Below the pieces are notes generated by a model that made no database searches, had not been told where the DNA came from, and saw only the letters and a list, made by a program, of their open reading frames with translations. The position numbers and the translations under genes were made by a program. 34,828 nucleotides of DNA from an uncultured Dokdonia sp. (GTDB taxonomy: Bacteria; Bacteroidota; Bacteroidia; Flavobacteriales; Flavobacteriaceae). This document shows positions 8,823 to 16,965 of this stretch, piece by piece; within the stretch, counting starts at the first letter, position 1; every line of letters begins with the position of its first letter. The stretch lies in assembly GCA_913060645.1 (NCBI GenBank), contig CAJXSW010000021.1:1-34828 (forward strand), read 5' to 3'.

Positions 8823-8865
8823 CCTTCAAGTTTTTCTCTTCTGTTTAGTATAAGAGGTTTGAAGG
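8823..8865 (+). other. Imperfect intercistronic hairpin between ilvD and ilvB
   Basis: CCTTCAA (8823-8829) can pair with TTGAAGG (8859-8865), and CTCTT (8836-8840) with AAGAG (8852-8856). No U-tract follows, so it is not a typical terminator. It might affect message stability or the ilvD:ilvB ratio, or mean nothing. Confidence 0.25.
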
Positions 8866-8923
8866 TTTAAGAAGATAATAAACAAGGGCACGTTTAAAAA
8901 TAATGCCACATAAATACCTGTAT

Positions 8924-10648
8924 ATGGAGACAAAAACCATACAAAATCCAGCAAAGACAACTATCACAATGAGCGGTAGCGAGGCATTAATTCACTGTTT
9001 ACTGGCAGAGGGAGCAGATTTAATTTATGGATATCCCGGTGGGGCGATTATGCCATTTTATGATCAGTTGCACATACATCAAGATAAGATACATCACGTA
9101 CTCACACGTCATGAGCAAGGTGCGACGCATGCGGCACAAGGGTTTGCTAGAGCAACCGGGAAAGTAGGTGTTGCTATTGCGACTTCAGGGCCAGGAGCCA
9201 CAAACCTAATTACAGGTATTGCAGATGCTCAAATAGATAGTACGCCTATGGTTTGTATTACTGGGCAAGTAGGCTCGCATTTATTGGGAAGTGATGCTTT
9301 TCAAGAGACCGATATTATAGGGATTTCTACACCTGTTACAAAGTGGAATCATCAAATTACAAGTGCTAAGGAAATACCAGAAGTACTGGCAAAAGCTTTT
9401 TATATAGCGCGTTCTGGAAGACCAGGCCCTGTATTAATTGATATAACAAAGGATGCCCAGTTTGAAGAATTTGAATTTTCTTATGAAAAATGCGAACACA
9501 TACGTAGTTATGTGCCAGTTACAGAAGTAAAGGAAGAACAATTACAAGCAGCTGCACAAGCTATAGATAGTGCAAAACAACCCATGATTGTATGGGGGCA
9601 AGGCGTTATTCTTGGTGAGGCAGAAGAGGCCTTTAAAGCCTTTGTTGAAAAATCTGGAATCCCAGCTGCGTGGACAATACTTGGAGTATCTGCAATTCCT
9701 ACAGATCATCCGCTTAATGTGGGTATGGTGGGGATGCATGGTAATTATGGACCTAATGTACTTACTAATCAATGTGATGTGTTGATTGCTATCGGGATGC
9801 GCTTTGATGATCGTGTGACAGGGAATCTTGAAAGTTATGCAAAGCAAGCTAAGGTGATTCATTTTGAAATAGATCCTGCTGAGGTCAATAAAAACGTAAA
9901 AGCAGATATACCGGTATTAGGTAACTCTAAAGAAACCCTAGAAAGAATATTGCCGCTGATAGAAAGGAAAGAACATACTGCGTGGCATCAAAATTTTAAA
10001 GACCATTACAACATAGAATTTGATAAAGTAATAAAGAACGACATTCACCCTACAAAGGAAGGATTAACCATGGGGGAGGTCATAGAGCTTATCAATACTA
10101 AAACAAATGGCGACGCCATTATAGTAACAGATGTGGGACAGCATCAGATGGTAGGTATACGTTATGCAAACTTTAAAAAATCTAAGAGTAACATTACTTC
10201 TGGAGGTCTAGGGACGATGGGCTTTGCCCTTCCAGCAGCAATAGGAGCAAAGATGGGAGCGCCAGATCGTGAAGTAGTAGCGATCATAGGAGATGGTGGT
10301 TACCAGATGACTATACAAGAACTGGGGACTATTTTTCAAACCGGTGCTGCAGTAAAGATTGTAGTGCTCAATAATGAGTTTTTAGGAATGGTGCGCCAGT
10401 GGCAGCAACTGTTTTTTGACAAGCGTTATGCTAGCACAGAGATGAAGAACCCCAACTTCTGTAAGATAGCAGAAGCTTACGATATTGAAGCTCAGAAAGT
10501 CACTGACAGAAGCACACTAGAAGATGCTATTACTCGTATGATTGCTTCAAAAAATAGTTTCTTTCTAGAAGTAATGGTAGAAAAAGAGGACAATGTATTC
10601 CCTATGATTCCTACAGGGGCATCGGTATCTGATATACGCTTAGCATAA
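8924..10648 (+). CDS. ilvB: Acetolactate synthase, large (catalytic) subunit
   Basis: ThDP-dependent acetohydroxy acid synthase. It condenses pyruvate with pyruvate or 2-ketobutyrate, the committed step to valine/leucine or isoleucine. The N-terminal domain has YGYPGGAIMPFYD and the ThDP-activating Glu64 in RHEQGATHAAQG. The central FAD domain has GMVGMHG and GMRFDDRVTG. The C-terminal ThDP/Mg motif is GDG (456-458) with NN at 483-484, the expected 24-residue spacing. I chose ATG 8924 (METKTIQ) because the seven residues added by ATG 8903 (MPHKYLY) are not family-like; 8903 remains possible. It is followed 75 bp later by the regulatory subunit gene. Confidence 0.96.
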   Translation: METKTIQNPAKTTITMSGSEALIHCLLAEGADLIYGYPGGAIMPFYDQLHIHQDKIHHVLTRHEQGATHAAQGFARATGKVGVAIATSGPGATNLITGIADAQIDSTPMVCITGQVGSHLLGSDAFQETDIIGISTPVTKWNHQITSAKEIPEVLAKAFYIARSGRPGPVLIDITKDAQFEEFEFSYEKCEHIRSYVPVTEVKEEQLQAAAQAIDSAKQPMIVWGQGVILGEAEEAFKAFVEKSGIPAAWTILGVSAIPTDHPLNVGMVGMHGNYGPNVLTNQCDVLIAIGMRFDDRVTGNLESYAKQAKVIHFEIDPAEVNKNVKADIPVLGNSKETLERILPLIERKEHTAWHQNFKDHYNIEFDKVIKNDIHPTKEGLTMGEVIELINTKTNGDAIIVTDVGQHQMVGIRYANFKKSKSNITSGGLGTMGFALPAAIGAKMGAPDREVVAIIGDGGYQMTIQELGTIFQTGAAVKIVVLNNEFLGMVRQWQQLFFDKRYASTEMKNPNFCKIAEAYDIEAQKVTDRSTLEDAITRMIASKNSFFLEVMVEKEDNVFPMIPTGASVSDIRLA

Positions 10649-10723
10649 GAATATCATTGATTATATAGAACAGCCTAAACGGTTTTGCTACAATAAAATA
10701 ATTAGTACTTAAACTCAAGATAT

Positions 10724-11281
10724 ATGAGTGAGCAAATAACAACATATACGGTAACAATATACAGCGAGAATAACATTGGGTTACTCAATCGCATCTCCGC
10801 TATATTTCAACGTCGTAAGATTAATATTGAGAGTCTCTCTGCCTCAGAAAGTGAGATAGATGATGTCTTTAAGTTTACACTAGTGGTAAATATTACAGAA
10901 CATCAAATGGAGAAAATCAAAGGTCAGATAGAACGCCAGGTTGAGGTTATCAAAGCTTTTTATCATACTGATGAGGAAACCATTTTTACAGAAAGTGCAC
11001 TTTTTAAAATTAATTCTGCACTACTTTTTGAGGAGCCTCAAATTCAGAATATTATTAAAGAAAGCCACGCACGTATTGTGACAGTTAATAGAGATTTTTT
11101 CGTTATCGAAAAATCAGGTCGTCGCTCAGAGATAGATCTGGTACACCGCGAGTTAAAACCCTTTGGTATTATGCAGTTTACTCGTTCGGGTAGAATTGCA
11201 GTTACTAAGACAGAGATGCCTATCTCTTCATTATTGCAACAAATAAGGAATGAGCAGGAGGCCGCTTTCGCGAAAGCGTAA
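10724..11281 (+). CDS. ilvH: Acetolactate synthase, small (regulatory) subunit
   Basis: Regulatory partner of IlvB. Its ACT domain binds valine for feedback inhibition and stimulates the catalytic subunit. The N-terminal ACT domain spans residues 6-80 (YTVTIYSENNIGLLNRISAI, then INIESLSASESE). The C-terminal ACT-like half has RIVTVNRDFFVIEKSGRRSE and ends in GIMQFTRSGRIAVTK. Length is 185 residues, normal for the long ilvH type (ilvN in some nomenclatures). The last codons (AAFAKA-stop) are formed by a repeat-palindrome copy whose right end supplies the first two bases of the TAA. Confidence 0.95.
   Translation: MSEQITTYTVTIYSENNIGLLNRISAIFQRRKINIESLSASESEIDDVFKFTLVVNITEHQMEKIKGQIERQVEVIKAFYHTDEETIFTESALFKINSALLFEEPQIQNIIKESHARIVTVNRDFFVIEKSGRRSEIDLVHRELKPFGIMQFTRSGRIAVTKTEMPISSLLQQIRNEQEAAFAKA
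11263..11280. repeat. TTTCGCGAAA palindrome forming the 3' end of ilvH
   Basis: Perfect 14-bp core at 11264-11277, with 18 of 20 bases matching over 11261-11280. It encodes Ala-Phe-Ala-Lys-Ala and its TA runs into the TAA stop. Confidence 0.85.
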
Positions 11282-11366
11282 CACCTCAATACAGAGTCTA
11301 AAAAACAATAACTAATCATTATAAAGACGTATTTCTAACCACCGTCTTTACCGAAAATTAATTAGA

Positions 11367-12839
11367 ATGAACTACTTCAACACATTGCCACTTAGAGATC
11401 AACTGGCACAACTAGGGAAATGCCGCTTTATGGATGCTAGCGAGTTTCAAGATGGAATAGGAGCTATAGAAGGCAAGAAGATTGTGATAGTAGGTTGCGG
11501 TGCGCAAGGTCTTAATCAAGGTCTTAACATGCGTGATAGCGGTTGTGATATTTCATATGCATTACGTGAAGGTGCAATTACAGAAAAGCGTCAGTCTTTT
11601 AAGAATGCAACAGATAATGGATTTACAGTAGGGACGTATGAAGAACTTATTCCTACTGCAGATTTAGTGTTGAATCTTACACCAGATAAGCAGCATACCT
11701 CGGTAGTAAAAGCAGTAATGCCATTAATGAAGAAGGGAGCTACGCTTGCTTATTCTCACGGTTTTAATATTGTAGAAGAGGGAATGGAAATACGTGAGGA
11801 TCTTACGGTAATCATGGTGGCACCTAAGTGTCCAGGGTCTGAGGTGAGAGAAGAATATAAAAGAGGTTTTGGAGTACCTACCTTAATTGCAGTACACCCT
11901 AATAATGATCCAGAAGGGAAGGGGCTAGCGCAGGCAAAAGCCTATGCAGCAGCGACAGGAGGACACAGAGCAGGTGTTCTAGAGTCTTCTTTTGTAGCAG
12001 AAGTAAAGTCTGATCTTATGGGTGAGCAAACCATACTTTGTGGAGTGCTACAAACGGGCTCAATCCTTTGTTTTGATAAAATGGTAGAAAAAGGGATTGA
12101 TTCTGCATATGCTGGAAAATTAATCCAGTATGGCTGGGAAACCATTACAGAAGCCTTAAAACACGGAGGAATTACAACGATGATGGATCGTCTTAATAAT
12201 CCGTCTAAGATTAAAGCTTTCCAACTAGCCGAGGAATTAAAAGAAATCATGCGTCCGCTCTTTGAAAAGCATATGGATGATATTATCTCTGGTCACTTCT
12301 CAAAAACTATGATGGAAGACTGGGCTGCAGATGATAAGAATCTTCACAAATGGAGAGCTGCTACCGGAGAAACTGCTTTTGAAAAACAAGAAATCACTAC
12401 CGAAGAGATTACGGAGCAAGAATATTTTGATCACGGAGTTCTCATGGTGGCCATGGTGAAAGCAGGAGTGGAGCTCGCTTTTGAAACCATGACCGCTGCA
12501 GGAATTATAGAAGAAAGTGCGTATTATGAGTCACTACATGAAACGCCTCTTATTGCAAATACGATCGCACGTAAGAAGTTGTTTGAAATGAACCGTATCA
12601 TTTCTGATACGGCAGAGTACGGTTGCTATCTTTTTGATCATGCTTGTAAGCCTTTGTTAACTGACTTTATGAAGACTGTAGATACCAATATTATAGGTTC
12701 CGCTTTCGCGAAAGAAAATGATGTAGATAATCAAGAATTAATTGCTGTAAATGATGCAATACGCAATCATCCTGTTGAGGAAATAGGTGCTACACTACGA
12801 AGAGCTATGGTTGCAATGAAGAAAGTAAAAACAGCCTAA
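11367..12839 (+). CDS. ilvC: Ketol-acid reductoisomerase, class II (long form)
   Basis: Isomerises and reduces acetolactate and acetohydroxybutyrate to the dihydroxy acids, using NADPH and Mg. The 490-residue length marks the class II, duplicated-knot form also found in E. coli. The Rossmann motif is VGCGAQG (42-48). The cofactor loop has Arg67, Lys74, Arg75 and Ser77, a basic/polar set consistent with NADPH. Metal-site segments include [12 protein letters not shown] and, in the second knotted domain, SDTAEYG. A partial palindrome copy encodes SAFAKE near residue 449. The gene lies between ilvH and ilvA with short spacers. Confidence 0.97.
   Translation: MNYFNTLPLRDQLAQLGKCRFMDASEFQDGIGAIEGKKIVIVGCGAQGLNQGLNMRDSGCDISYALREGAITEKRQSFKNATDNGFTVGTYEELIPTADLVLNLTPDKQHTSVVKAVMPLMKKGATLAYSHGFNIVEEGMEIREDLTVIMVAPKCPGSEVREEYKRGFGVPTLIAVHPNNDPEGKGLAQAKAYAAATGGHRAGVLESSFVAEVKSDLMGEQTILCGVLQTGSILCFDKMVEKGIDSAYAGKLIQYGWETITEALKHGGITTMMDRLNNPSKIKAFQLAEELKEIMRPLFEKHMDDIISGHFSKTMMEDWAADDKNLHKWRAATGETAFEKQEITTEEITEQEYFDHGVLMVAMVKAGVELAFETMTAAGIIEESAYYESLHETPLIANTIARKKLFEMNRIISDTAEYGCYLFDHACKPLLTDFMKTVDTNIIGSAFAKENDVDNQELIAVNDAIRNHPVEEIGATLRRAMVAMKKVKTA
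12701..12714. repeat. Partial TTTCGCGAAAG palindrome inside ilvC
   Basis: CGCTTTCGCGAAAG matches the consensus and then diverges to AAAA. It is translated in the same frame as the ilvH copy (Ala-Phe-Ala-Lys). Confidence 0.6.
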
Positions 12840-12919
12840 ACAGAAGAGCTGCATTATTAATCTGTAAAAGATTAAGGTGTAACAAAGTTCAAAATAACAA
12901 GTATGGATACTATGTGTAA

Positions 12920-14185
12920 ATGACAGTAGCAACAACAATATTTATTCCCACGTTAAAGTCAATTACTGATGCAGCAAATAGAGTAAAGAAGGTTGCCATA
13001 AAAACACCATTTATGCGCAGCTTTACATACTCAACCAAGTTTGAAGCAGAAGTTTTTTTGAAGCGTGAAGACTTACAGCAAGTTCGCAGTTACAAAATAC
13101 GAGGCGCTTACAATAAGATAAGCACGCTTACAGACAAGCAAAAAGAAGTAGGTATCGTATGCGCGAGTGCAGGTAATCATGCGCAGGGCGTAGCTTTGTC
13201 ATGCTCACGTTTAAGTATTCATGGCACTATCTTTATGCCTACTACTACACCTAATCAAAAGGTGGAGCAAGTAGAAATGTTTGGTGGAGATTGGATTACT
13301 GTAGTACTAGAAGGTGATACTTTTGATGATGCCTTTGCACGAGCGAGTGATGTTTGTACTACAGAAGGGAAAACGTTTGTACATCCCTTTGATGACGAAA
13401 AAATAATAGAAGGTCAGGCGACTGTAGGCTTAGAGATTTTAACGCAATCTGAGCAGCCTTTAGATTATGTTTTTGTTCCAGTAGGTGGAGGAGGATTGAT
13501 AGCTGGATTGTCTAGTGTTTTTCATCACCTATCGCCTAAAACGAAGATTATAGGAGTAGAACCAGCAGGAGCTCCTGCGATGCTCAATTCGCTCTCTAAA
13601 AAGGAAAATACTACACTAGATGAGATTGATAAATTTGTCGATGGTGCAGCAGTACAACGAGTAGGGGATCGCAACTTTGCAATTGTTCAGCAGTTTGTAG
13701 ACAGGGTAGTTACCGTTTCCGAAGGTAAGATATGCCAAACCATTCTCGATTTATATAATAGAGATGCTATTGTAGCAGAGCCTGCAGGCGCAATGACACT
13801 CGCCGTACTAGATCAATTTGCTGAAGAAATAAAAGGTAAAAATATCGCTTGTATCGTAAGCGGAAGTAATAACGATATCACCCGTACCGCCGAAATCAAG
13901 GAGCGTGCTTTGTTACATCAAGGATTAAAGCATTATTTTATTGTGAAGTTTCCGCAGCGAGCGGGAGCTTTAAAAGAGTTTGTGGCTGAGATACTCGGAC
14001 CTACAGATGATATCACCTATTTTGAATATTCAAAAAAGACGAGTAGGGAACAAGGTCCCGCAATTGTAGGTCTTGAAATAAAATCTTCAAAAGATTTACA
14101 GCCGCTTCTCGATAGAATGCGTGCGCGTAAATTTTATGGTGAGTATCTCAATGATAAACCAGAGTTATTTCAACTGCTTGTTTGA
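12920..14185 (+). CDS. ilvA: Threonine ammonia-lyase (threonine dehydratase)
   Basis: PLP enzyme that deaminates threonine to 2-ketobutyrate, the entry to isoleucine. The PLP lysine is Lys59 in QQVRSYKIRGAYNK. Other motifs are ASAGNHAQGVA, the phosphate-binding loop PVGGGGLIAGL, EPAGAMTLAVLDQF and SGSNND. A single ACT-like regulatory domain occupies roughly residues 340-421 (HYFIVKFPQRAGALKEFV), giving 421 residues, shorter than the two-ACT E. coli form. Isoleucine feedback is expected but not shown. It closes the ilv cluster and is followed by a palindrome copy and a hairpin terminator. Confidence 0.96.
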   Translation: MTVATTIFIPTLKSITDAANRVKKVAIKTPFMRSFTYSTKFEAEVFLKREDLQQVRSYKIRGAYNKISTLTDKQKEVGIVCASAGNHAQGVALSCSRLSIHGTIFMPTTTPNQKVEQVEMFGGDWITVVLEGDTFDDAFARASDVCTTEGKTFVHPFDDEKIIEGQATVGLEILTQSEQPLDYVFVPVGGGGLIAGLSSVFHHLSPKTKIIGVEPAGAPAMLNSLSKKENTTLDEIDKFVDGAAVQRVGDRNFAIVQQFVDRVVTVSEGKICQTILDLYNRDAIVAEPAGAMTLAVLDQFAEEIKGKNIACIVSGSNNDITRTAEIKERALLHQGLKHYFIVKFPQRAGALKEFVAEILGPTDDITYFEYSKKTSREQGPAIVGLEIKSSKDLQPLLDRMRARKFYGEYLNDKPELFQLLV

Positions 14186-14196
14186 GTGTAATCACA

Positions 14197-14212
14197 TTTT
14201 CGCGAAAGCGTA
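14197..14212. repeat. TTTCGCGAAAGCGTA palindrome downstream of ilvA
   Basis: TTTTCGCGAAAGCGTA starts 12 bp after the ilvA stop. The right half is perfect and the left arm is degenerate (17 of 20 over 14193-14212). It sits beside the 14231-14265 terminator. Confidence 0.65.
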
Positions 14213-14230
14213 TCAAACCGTATAAAAGCA

Positions 14231-14265
14231 AAAAGCTCAAATTCATATCATGAATTTGAGCTTTT
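14231..14265. terminator. Bidirectional hairpin terminator between ilvA and the glycosyltransferase gene
   Basis: A perfect 15-bp stem (AAAAGCTCAAATTCA / TGAATTTGAGCTTTT) with a 5-nt loop, A-rich on one side and T-rich on the other. It can end transcription of both convergent genes. Confidence 0.9.
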
Positions 14266-14283
14266 CTTATGTATGTCGAGCGG

Positions 14284-15690
14284 TTATGCTACTTGTGGTA
14301 AACTACGTGTTAACCACCCACTTTTACCCGCTGTTGCGATGGCGTAAGGAGTGATCCAGAACAAGCCAAAGGTATAGAGTAAACTGTATGAGTATGCATA
14401 AAATGACTCGGCGATATTGTATTTTTTACCATAGAATAAGGCAGGGAACGTTGATAATATCAAAATACTTACTAGCGTAGATGTTAAGAATAATACCGGG
14501 TGAGTTGCTATGAAAAATAACATAAAAGCGAGGAAAGGATAGGTCATGATAATCTCTAGTGACTGACTAATAAATAGTAATCGTGTACCTGCTTTTGATT
14601 CTTTTCTAAAGTCTGTAAACACATATTTTGCCATTGCAATATTCTCACGTACGTTACTTCTTCCCCATCTAATGAACATTTTATAAAGTCCTTTGTAGTT
14701 TTCTGGGACATTAGTGTAAGCAAATGCATTTTTCTGGAAAAGTACGTGTTTACCCTGGCTAAGAATCATATTAGTCATCGCGCGATCCTCACCTATGTCT
14801 GACGGTTTACCCATAAAAGTTTGGTCAATCCATTCTTCTAGACAAGCAAAAACAGCATCTCTTCTATAAGCAGCTAGTGCGCCAGGAGTACATAATACAG
14901 AGTTAAGGTTACTCTCTGCAGATCGTACAAACTCAAAACTTAATACAAAACTTACGTCAAGCATTTTTGGTAATAATGCTTTCTCATTATTTAATACTCT
15001 TATGTTACCTGCTACGGCACCACAATCTTCATTATTGACAAATGGACTTACTAGATTACGAAGCGTGTCTGGAGTAACAATAGAATCACTGTCTACGGTG
15101 ATAAAAACATCGCCAGATCCTTCGTGAAAACCACGATATAATGCGTGACGTTTACCCATGTTTTTAGGTTGTTGGCATATAGAAACACGGTTTCCTAATT
15201 CTTTTTTAGCCACCTGCATCCAGTGCCATGTGTCATCTTGACTTCCATCATCTATAGATAGTAGTTGGATTTTTTCTACGGGATAATCACTAGCAGCAAG
15301 ACTTTGCAGTGTTGCATATACTTGTTTTCCTTCATTATAAGCAGGTACAATCACAGTTACTGTAGGCAACTCTGCATCTGTAACAGACGCTACAGGTTTG
15401 TAACGGAAATAATTATAGAGAGTATATAAAAAGAAGGCACTTTTATAGGCTAGAAAAACTGATGCAACCGTCATGAATGCATAGCCAAACACGGTGCTTT
15501 TACGTTCAAAATCAAGTTGTGAAAAATCATAACGGAGCATGTATGCGATATATGCAGATATCACCAGCAGTAAGAAAGTTGTAATGAGGACAGTGGTTCC
15601 CCAAGGGTTTACGGCTATTTTTTTTGCAATTGAATGTTTCTTGGTAGCAGTTGATGCTAATTCTTCTGGAAGGTTGTTGTTAGTGTCCAT
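14284..15690 (-). CDS. Membrane-bound processive family 2 glycosyltransferase (hyaluronan synthase/NodC-like)
   Basis: Probably polymerises or exports a surface polysaccharide at the inner membrane. The 468-residue protein has two N-terminal membrane segments (about 31-52 and 66-90), a cytoplasmic GT-A domain and about three or four C-terminal membrane segments (372-455). GT2 motifs are VIVPAYNEG, IDDGSQDDT (DDGS 147-150), the metal-binding DSDS (200-203), CTPGALAAYRR, the base in GEDR (300-303) and IRWGRS (340-345), corresponding to the Q/RxxRW acceptor motif. This set is typical of beta-linked GlcNAc or hyaluronan-type polymerases. No other polysaccharide gene is adjacent, so the sugar is unknown. 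The ATG at 15690 gives a hydrophilic leader before helix 1. Confidence 0.9.
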   Translation of the reverse strand: MDTNNNLPEELASTATKKHSIAKKIAVNPWGTTVLITTFLLLVISAYIAYMLRYDFSQLDFERKSTVFGYAFMTVASVFLAYKSAFFLYTLYNYFRYKPVASVTDAELPTVTVIVPAYNEGKQVYATLQSLAASDYPVEKIQLLSIDDGSQDDTWHWMQVAKKELGNRVSICQQPKNMGKRHALYRGFHEGSGDVFITVDSDSIVTPDTLRNLVSPFVNNEDCGAVAGNIRVLNNEKALLPKMLDVSFVLSFEFVRSAESNLNSVLCTPGALAAYRRDAVFACLEEWIDQTFMGKPSDIGEDRAMTNMILSQGKHVLFQKNAFAYTNVPENYKGLYKMFIRWGRSNVRENIAMAKYVFTDFRKESKAGTRLLFISQSLEIIMTYPFLAFMLFFIATHPVLFLTSTLVSILILSTFPALFYGKKYNIAESFYAYSYSLLYTFGLFWITPYAIATAGKSGWLTRSLPQVA

Positions 15691-15824
15691 ATGTTTTGAA
15701 TCAAGGTTCTATATCAAGTTGAGGTAGTTCTACGGACGTGGAAGTGATTTGGATTTTTGATGAGGTTACTTTAACAAGAAGTTAGGTTTCTTAACAGTTA
15801 TGAATTGGTTTTATGTTAAAGAAA

Positions 15825-15854
15825 AAAGCCAACTCGCAGTAACGAGTTGGCTTT
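15825..15854 (-). terminator. Hairpin terminator of the lipoprotein gene at 15889-16788
   Basis: A 12-bp stem (AAAGCCAACTCG / CGAGTTGGCTTT) with a 6-nt loop. On the minus strand it is followed by TTTTTT, as expected for an intrinsic terminator. Confidence 0.88.
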
Positions 15855-15863
15855 AGTTATAAG

Positions 15864-15883
15864 TTCGCTTTCGCGAAAGCGTA
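15864..15883. repeat. TTTCGCGAAA palindrome between lipoprotein stop and its terminator
   Basis: 19 of 20 bases match the consensus, with the perfect core at 15867-15880. It lies 5 bp from the stop codon of the minus-strand gene and 9 bp from the terminator stem. Confidence 0.85.
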
Positions 15884-15888
15884 AGTAA

Positions 15889-16788
15889 TTATTCAATAAT
15901 TGTTGCGCCTTCAGGAATGTCAAAATAGCTTTTTTCAACCTCTGGATTAAAGCGGATGTTGTCTATCGTAATATTAGTAATATGCTCTCCAGCTTCTTCA
16001 TCTTTTGTTAACCAGTGCGTGTGGAAACCTGTAGGGAGTTCAATACCGTTTACGATTGTTGTCCCTTGAACTTCCATAAGTTTTTCTGGAGCAGCGCCGC
16101 CATTAGGGAAATATTTAGGGTATGACACGATGTAACGTACAACAGCTACCTTATGATCTTCTTTGCCTACATAAATAATGTAGTAATCATCTGGAGCGTC
16201 GCCAGTACCTTCACTAAAGGTAATTTTAACAACGTCATAATTATTATCCTTAAACGTTTTATCTTCTAGTTTTTCAAGGTTAACTCCTTCACCGTCTAAG
16301 ATAAAAGGTGAGCCTGCAAGGTAATATGGAGTAAGTGCCCAGAAGCGCATGTCAAAAGGAAATGCTGTTGAGTCTGTTACTTGTTTCCAAGCTTTTTCTC
16401 CATCCCATCCAAAACGCTGCGTGGTATCTTCTGGATTCCAGTGTACTGCTTTATTATTCCACGTGTCTAGTGTCTCATCTGTATAGCGACGAGTACTTCC
16501 ATCTAATGGAACATAATCAAAACGAAAGGAAAGTGGTCCGTTTTCAAAAAATCGTTGCAGTCCACCATGAGCCTCCATAGATTGCCATACAATCTTTCCA
16601 GCCTCAGTACTATTTAGTCTTTTTTCAGTTTTAGCCACACGCTCGGTGATCCATGAAGTTTCAACCTTTGCGAGGTTCTCATTTACAGTAGCTACTTCTG
16701 GTACAGGTGTAGTAGTTGTGTTTTCTTGTTTACAAGATGTGATTGTAAGCAGTGCACTGGCTGCTATAGTAAGGAATGTATATTTCAT
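15889..16788 (-). CDS. Lipoprotein, DUF6503-like
   Basis: 299 residues with a lipoprotein signal (MKYTFLTIAASALLTITSC, lipidated Cys19) and a Thr/Pro-rich tether. Then comes a beta-rich domain rich in Trp and Tyr, with IVWQSMEAHGGLQRF, RFGWDGEKAWKQV, YYIIYVGKEDHKVAVVRYI and a closing YFDIPEGATI. This layout resembles the LolA/LolB-like lipoprotein-sorting fold that I associate with DUF6503 in Flavobacteriia; the DUF number is from memory. It is probably a periplasmic or outer-membrane lipoprotein, possibly a lipid carrier, but with no assigned substrate. It lies between the glycosyltransferase and a T9SS gene, each end marked by a terminator, so it is likely monocistronic. Confidence 0.8.
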   Translation of the reverse strand: MKYTFLTIAASALLTITSCKQENTTTTPVPEVATVNENLAKVETSWITERVAKTEKRLNSTEAGKIVWQSMEAHGGLQRFFENGPLSFRFDYVPLDGSTRRYTDETLDTWNNKAVHWNPEDTTQRFGWDGEKAWKQVTDSTAFPFDMRFWALTPYYLAGSPFILDGEGVNLEKLEDKTFKDNNYDVVKITFSEGTGDAPDDYYIIYVGKEDHKVAVVRYIVSYPKYFPNGGAAPEKLMEVQGTTIVNGIELPTGFHTHWLTKDEEAGEHITNITIDNIRFNPEVEKSYFDIPEGATIIE

Positions 16789-16885
16789 AATTATGGTTAG
16801 ATTATTAATGATTTAAAGTCATGCAAAGCTGACTAAACTTACAGCGAAGTATGTTAGTATTTTCTTAAAATTTAAAGTGTTGTAG

Positions 16886-16905
16886 TACGCTTTCGCGAAA
16901 GCGTA
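16886..16905. repeat. Perfect 20-bp palindrome TACGCTTTCGCGAAAGCGTA
   Basis: This is the full consensus copy, a perfect 20-bp inverted repeat with no spacer. It lies 9 bp from the terminator of the giant T9SS gene and is intergenic. Confidence 0.9.
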
Positions 16906-16914
16906 TAAAAAACA

Positions 16915-16940
16915 AAAACCTCCTTAATGAAGGAGGTTTT
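16915..16940 (-). terminator. Hairpin terminator of the 2301-aa T9SS gene
   Basis: An 11-bp stem (AAAACCTCCTT / AAGGAGGTTTT) with a 4-nt loop. On the minus strand a TTTTTGTTTTTTA tail follows. Confidence 0.88.
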
Positions 16941-16965
16941 GTCAACGTTGCGATTTGGGGCAATG

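Noticed and set aside
7581-8829. Several minus-strand open frames opposite ilvD
   Set aside because: They are shadows of a fully conserved gene on the plus strand.
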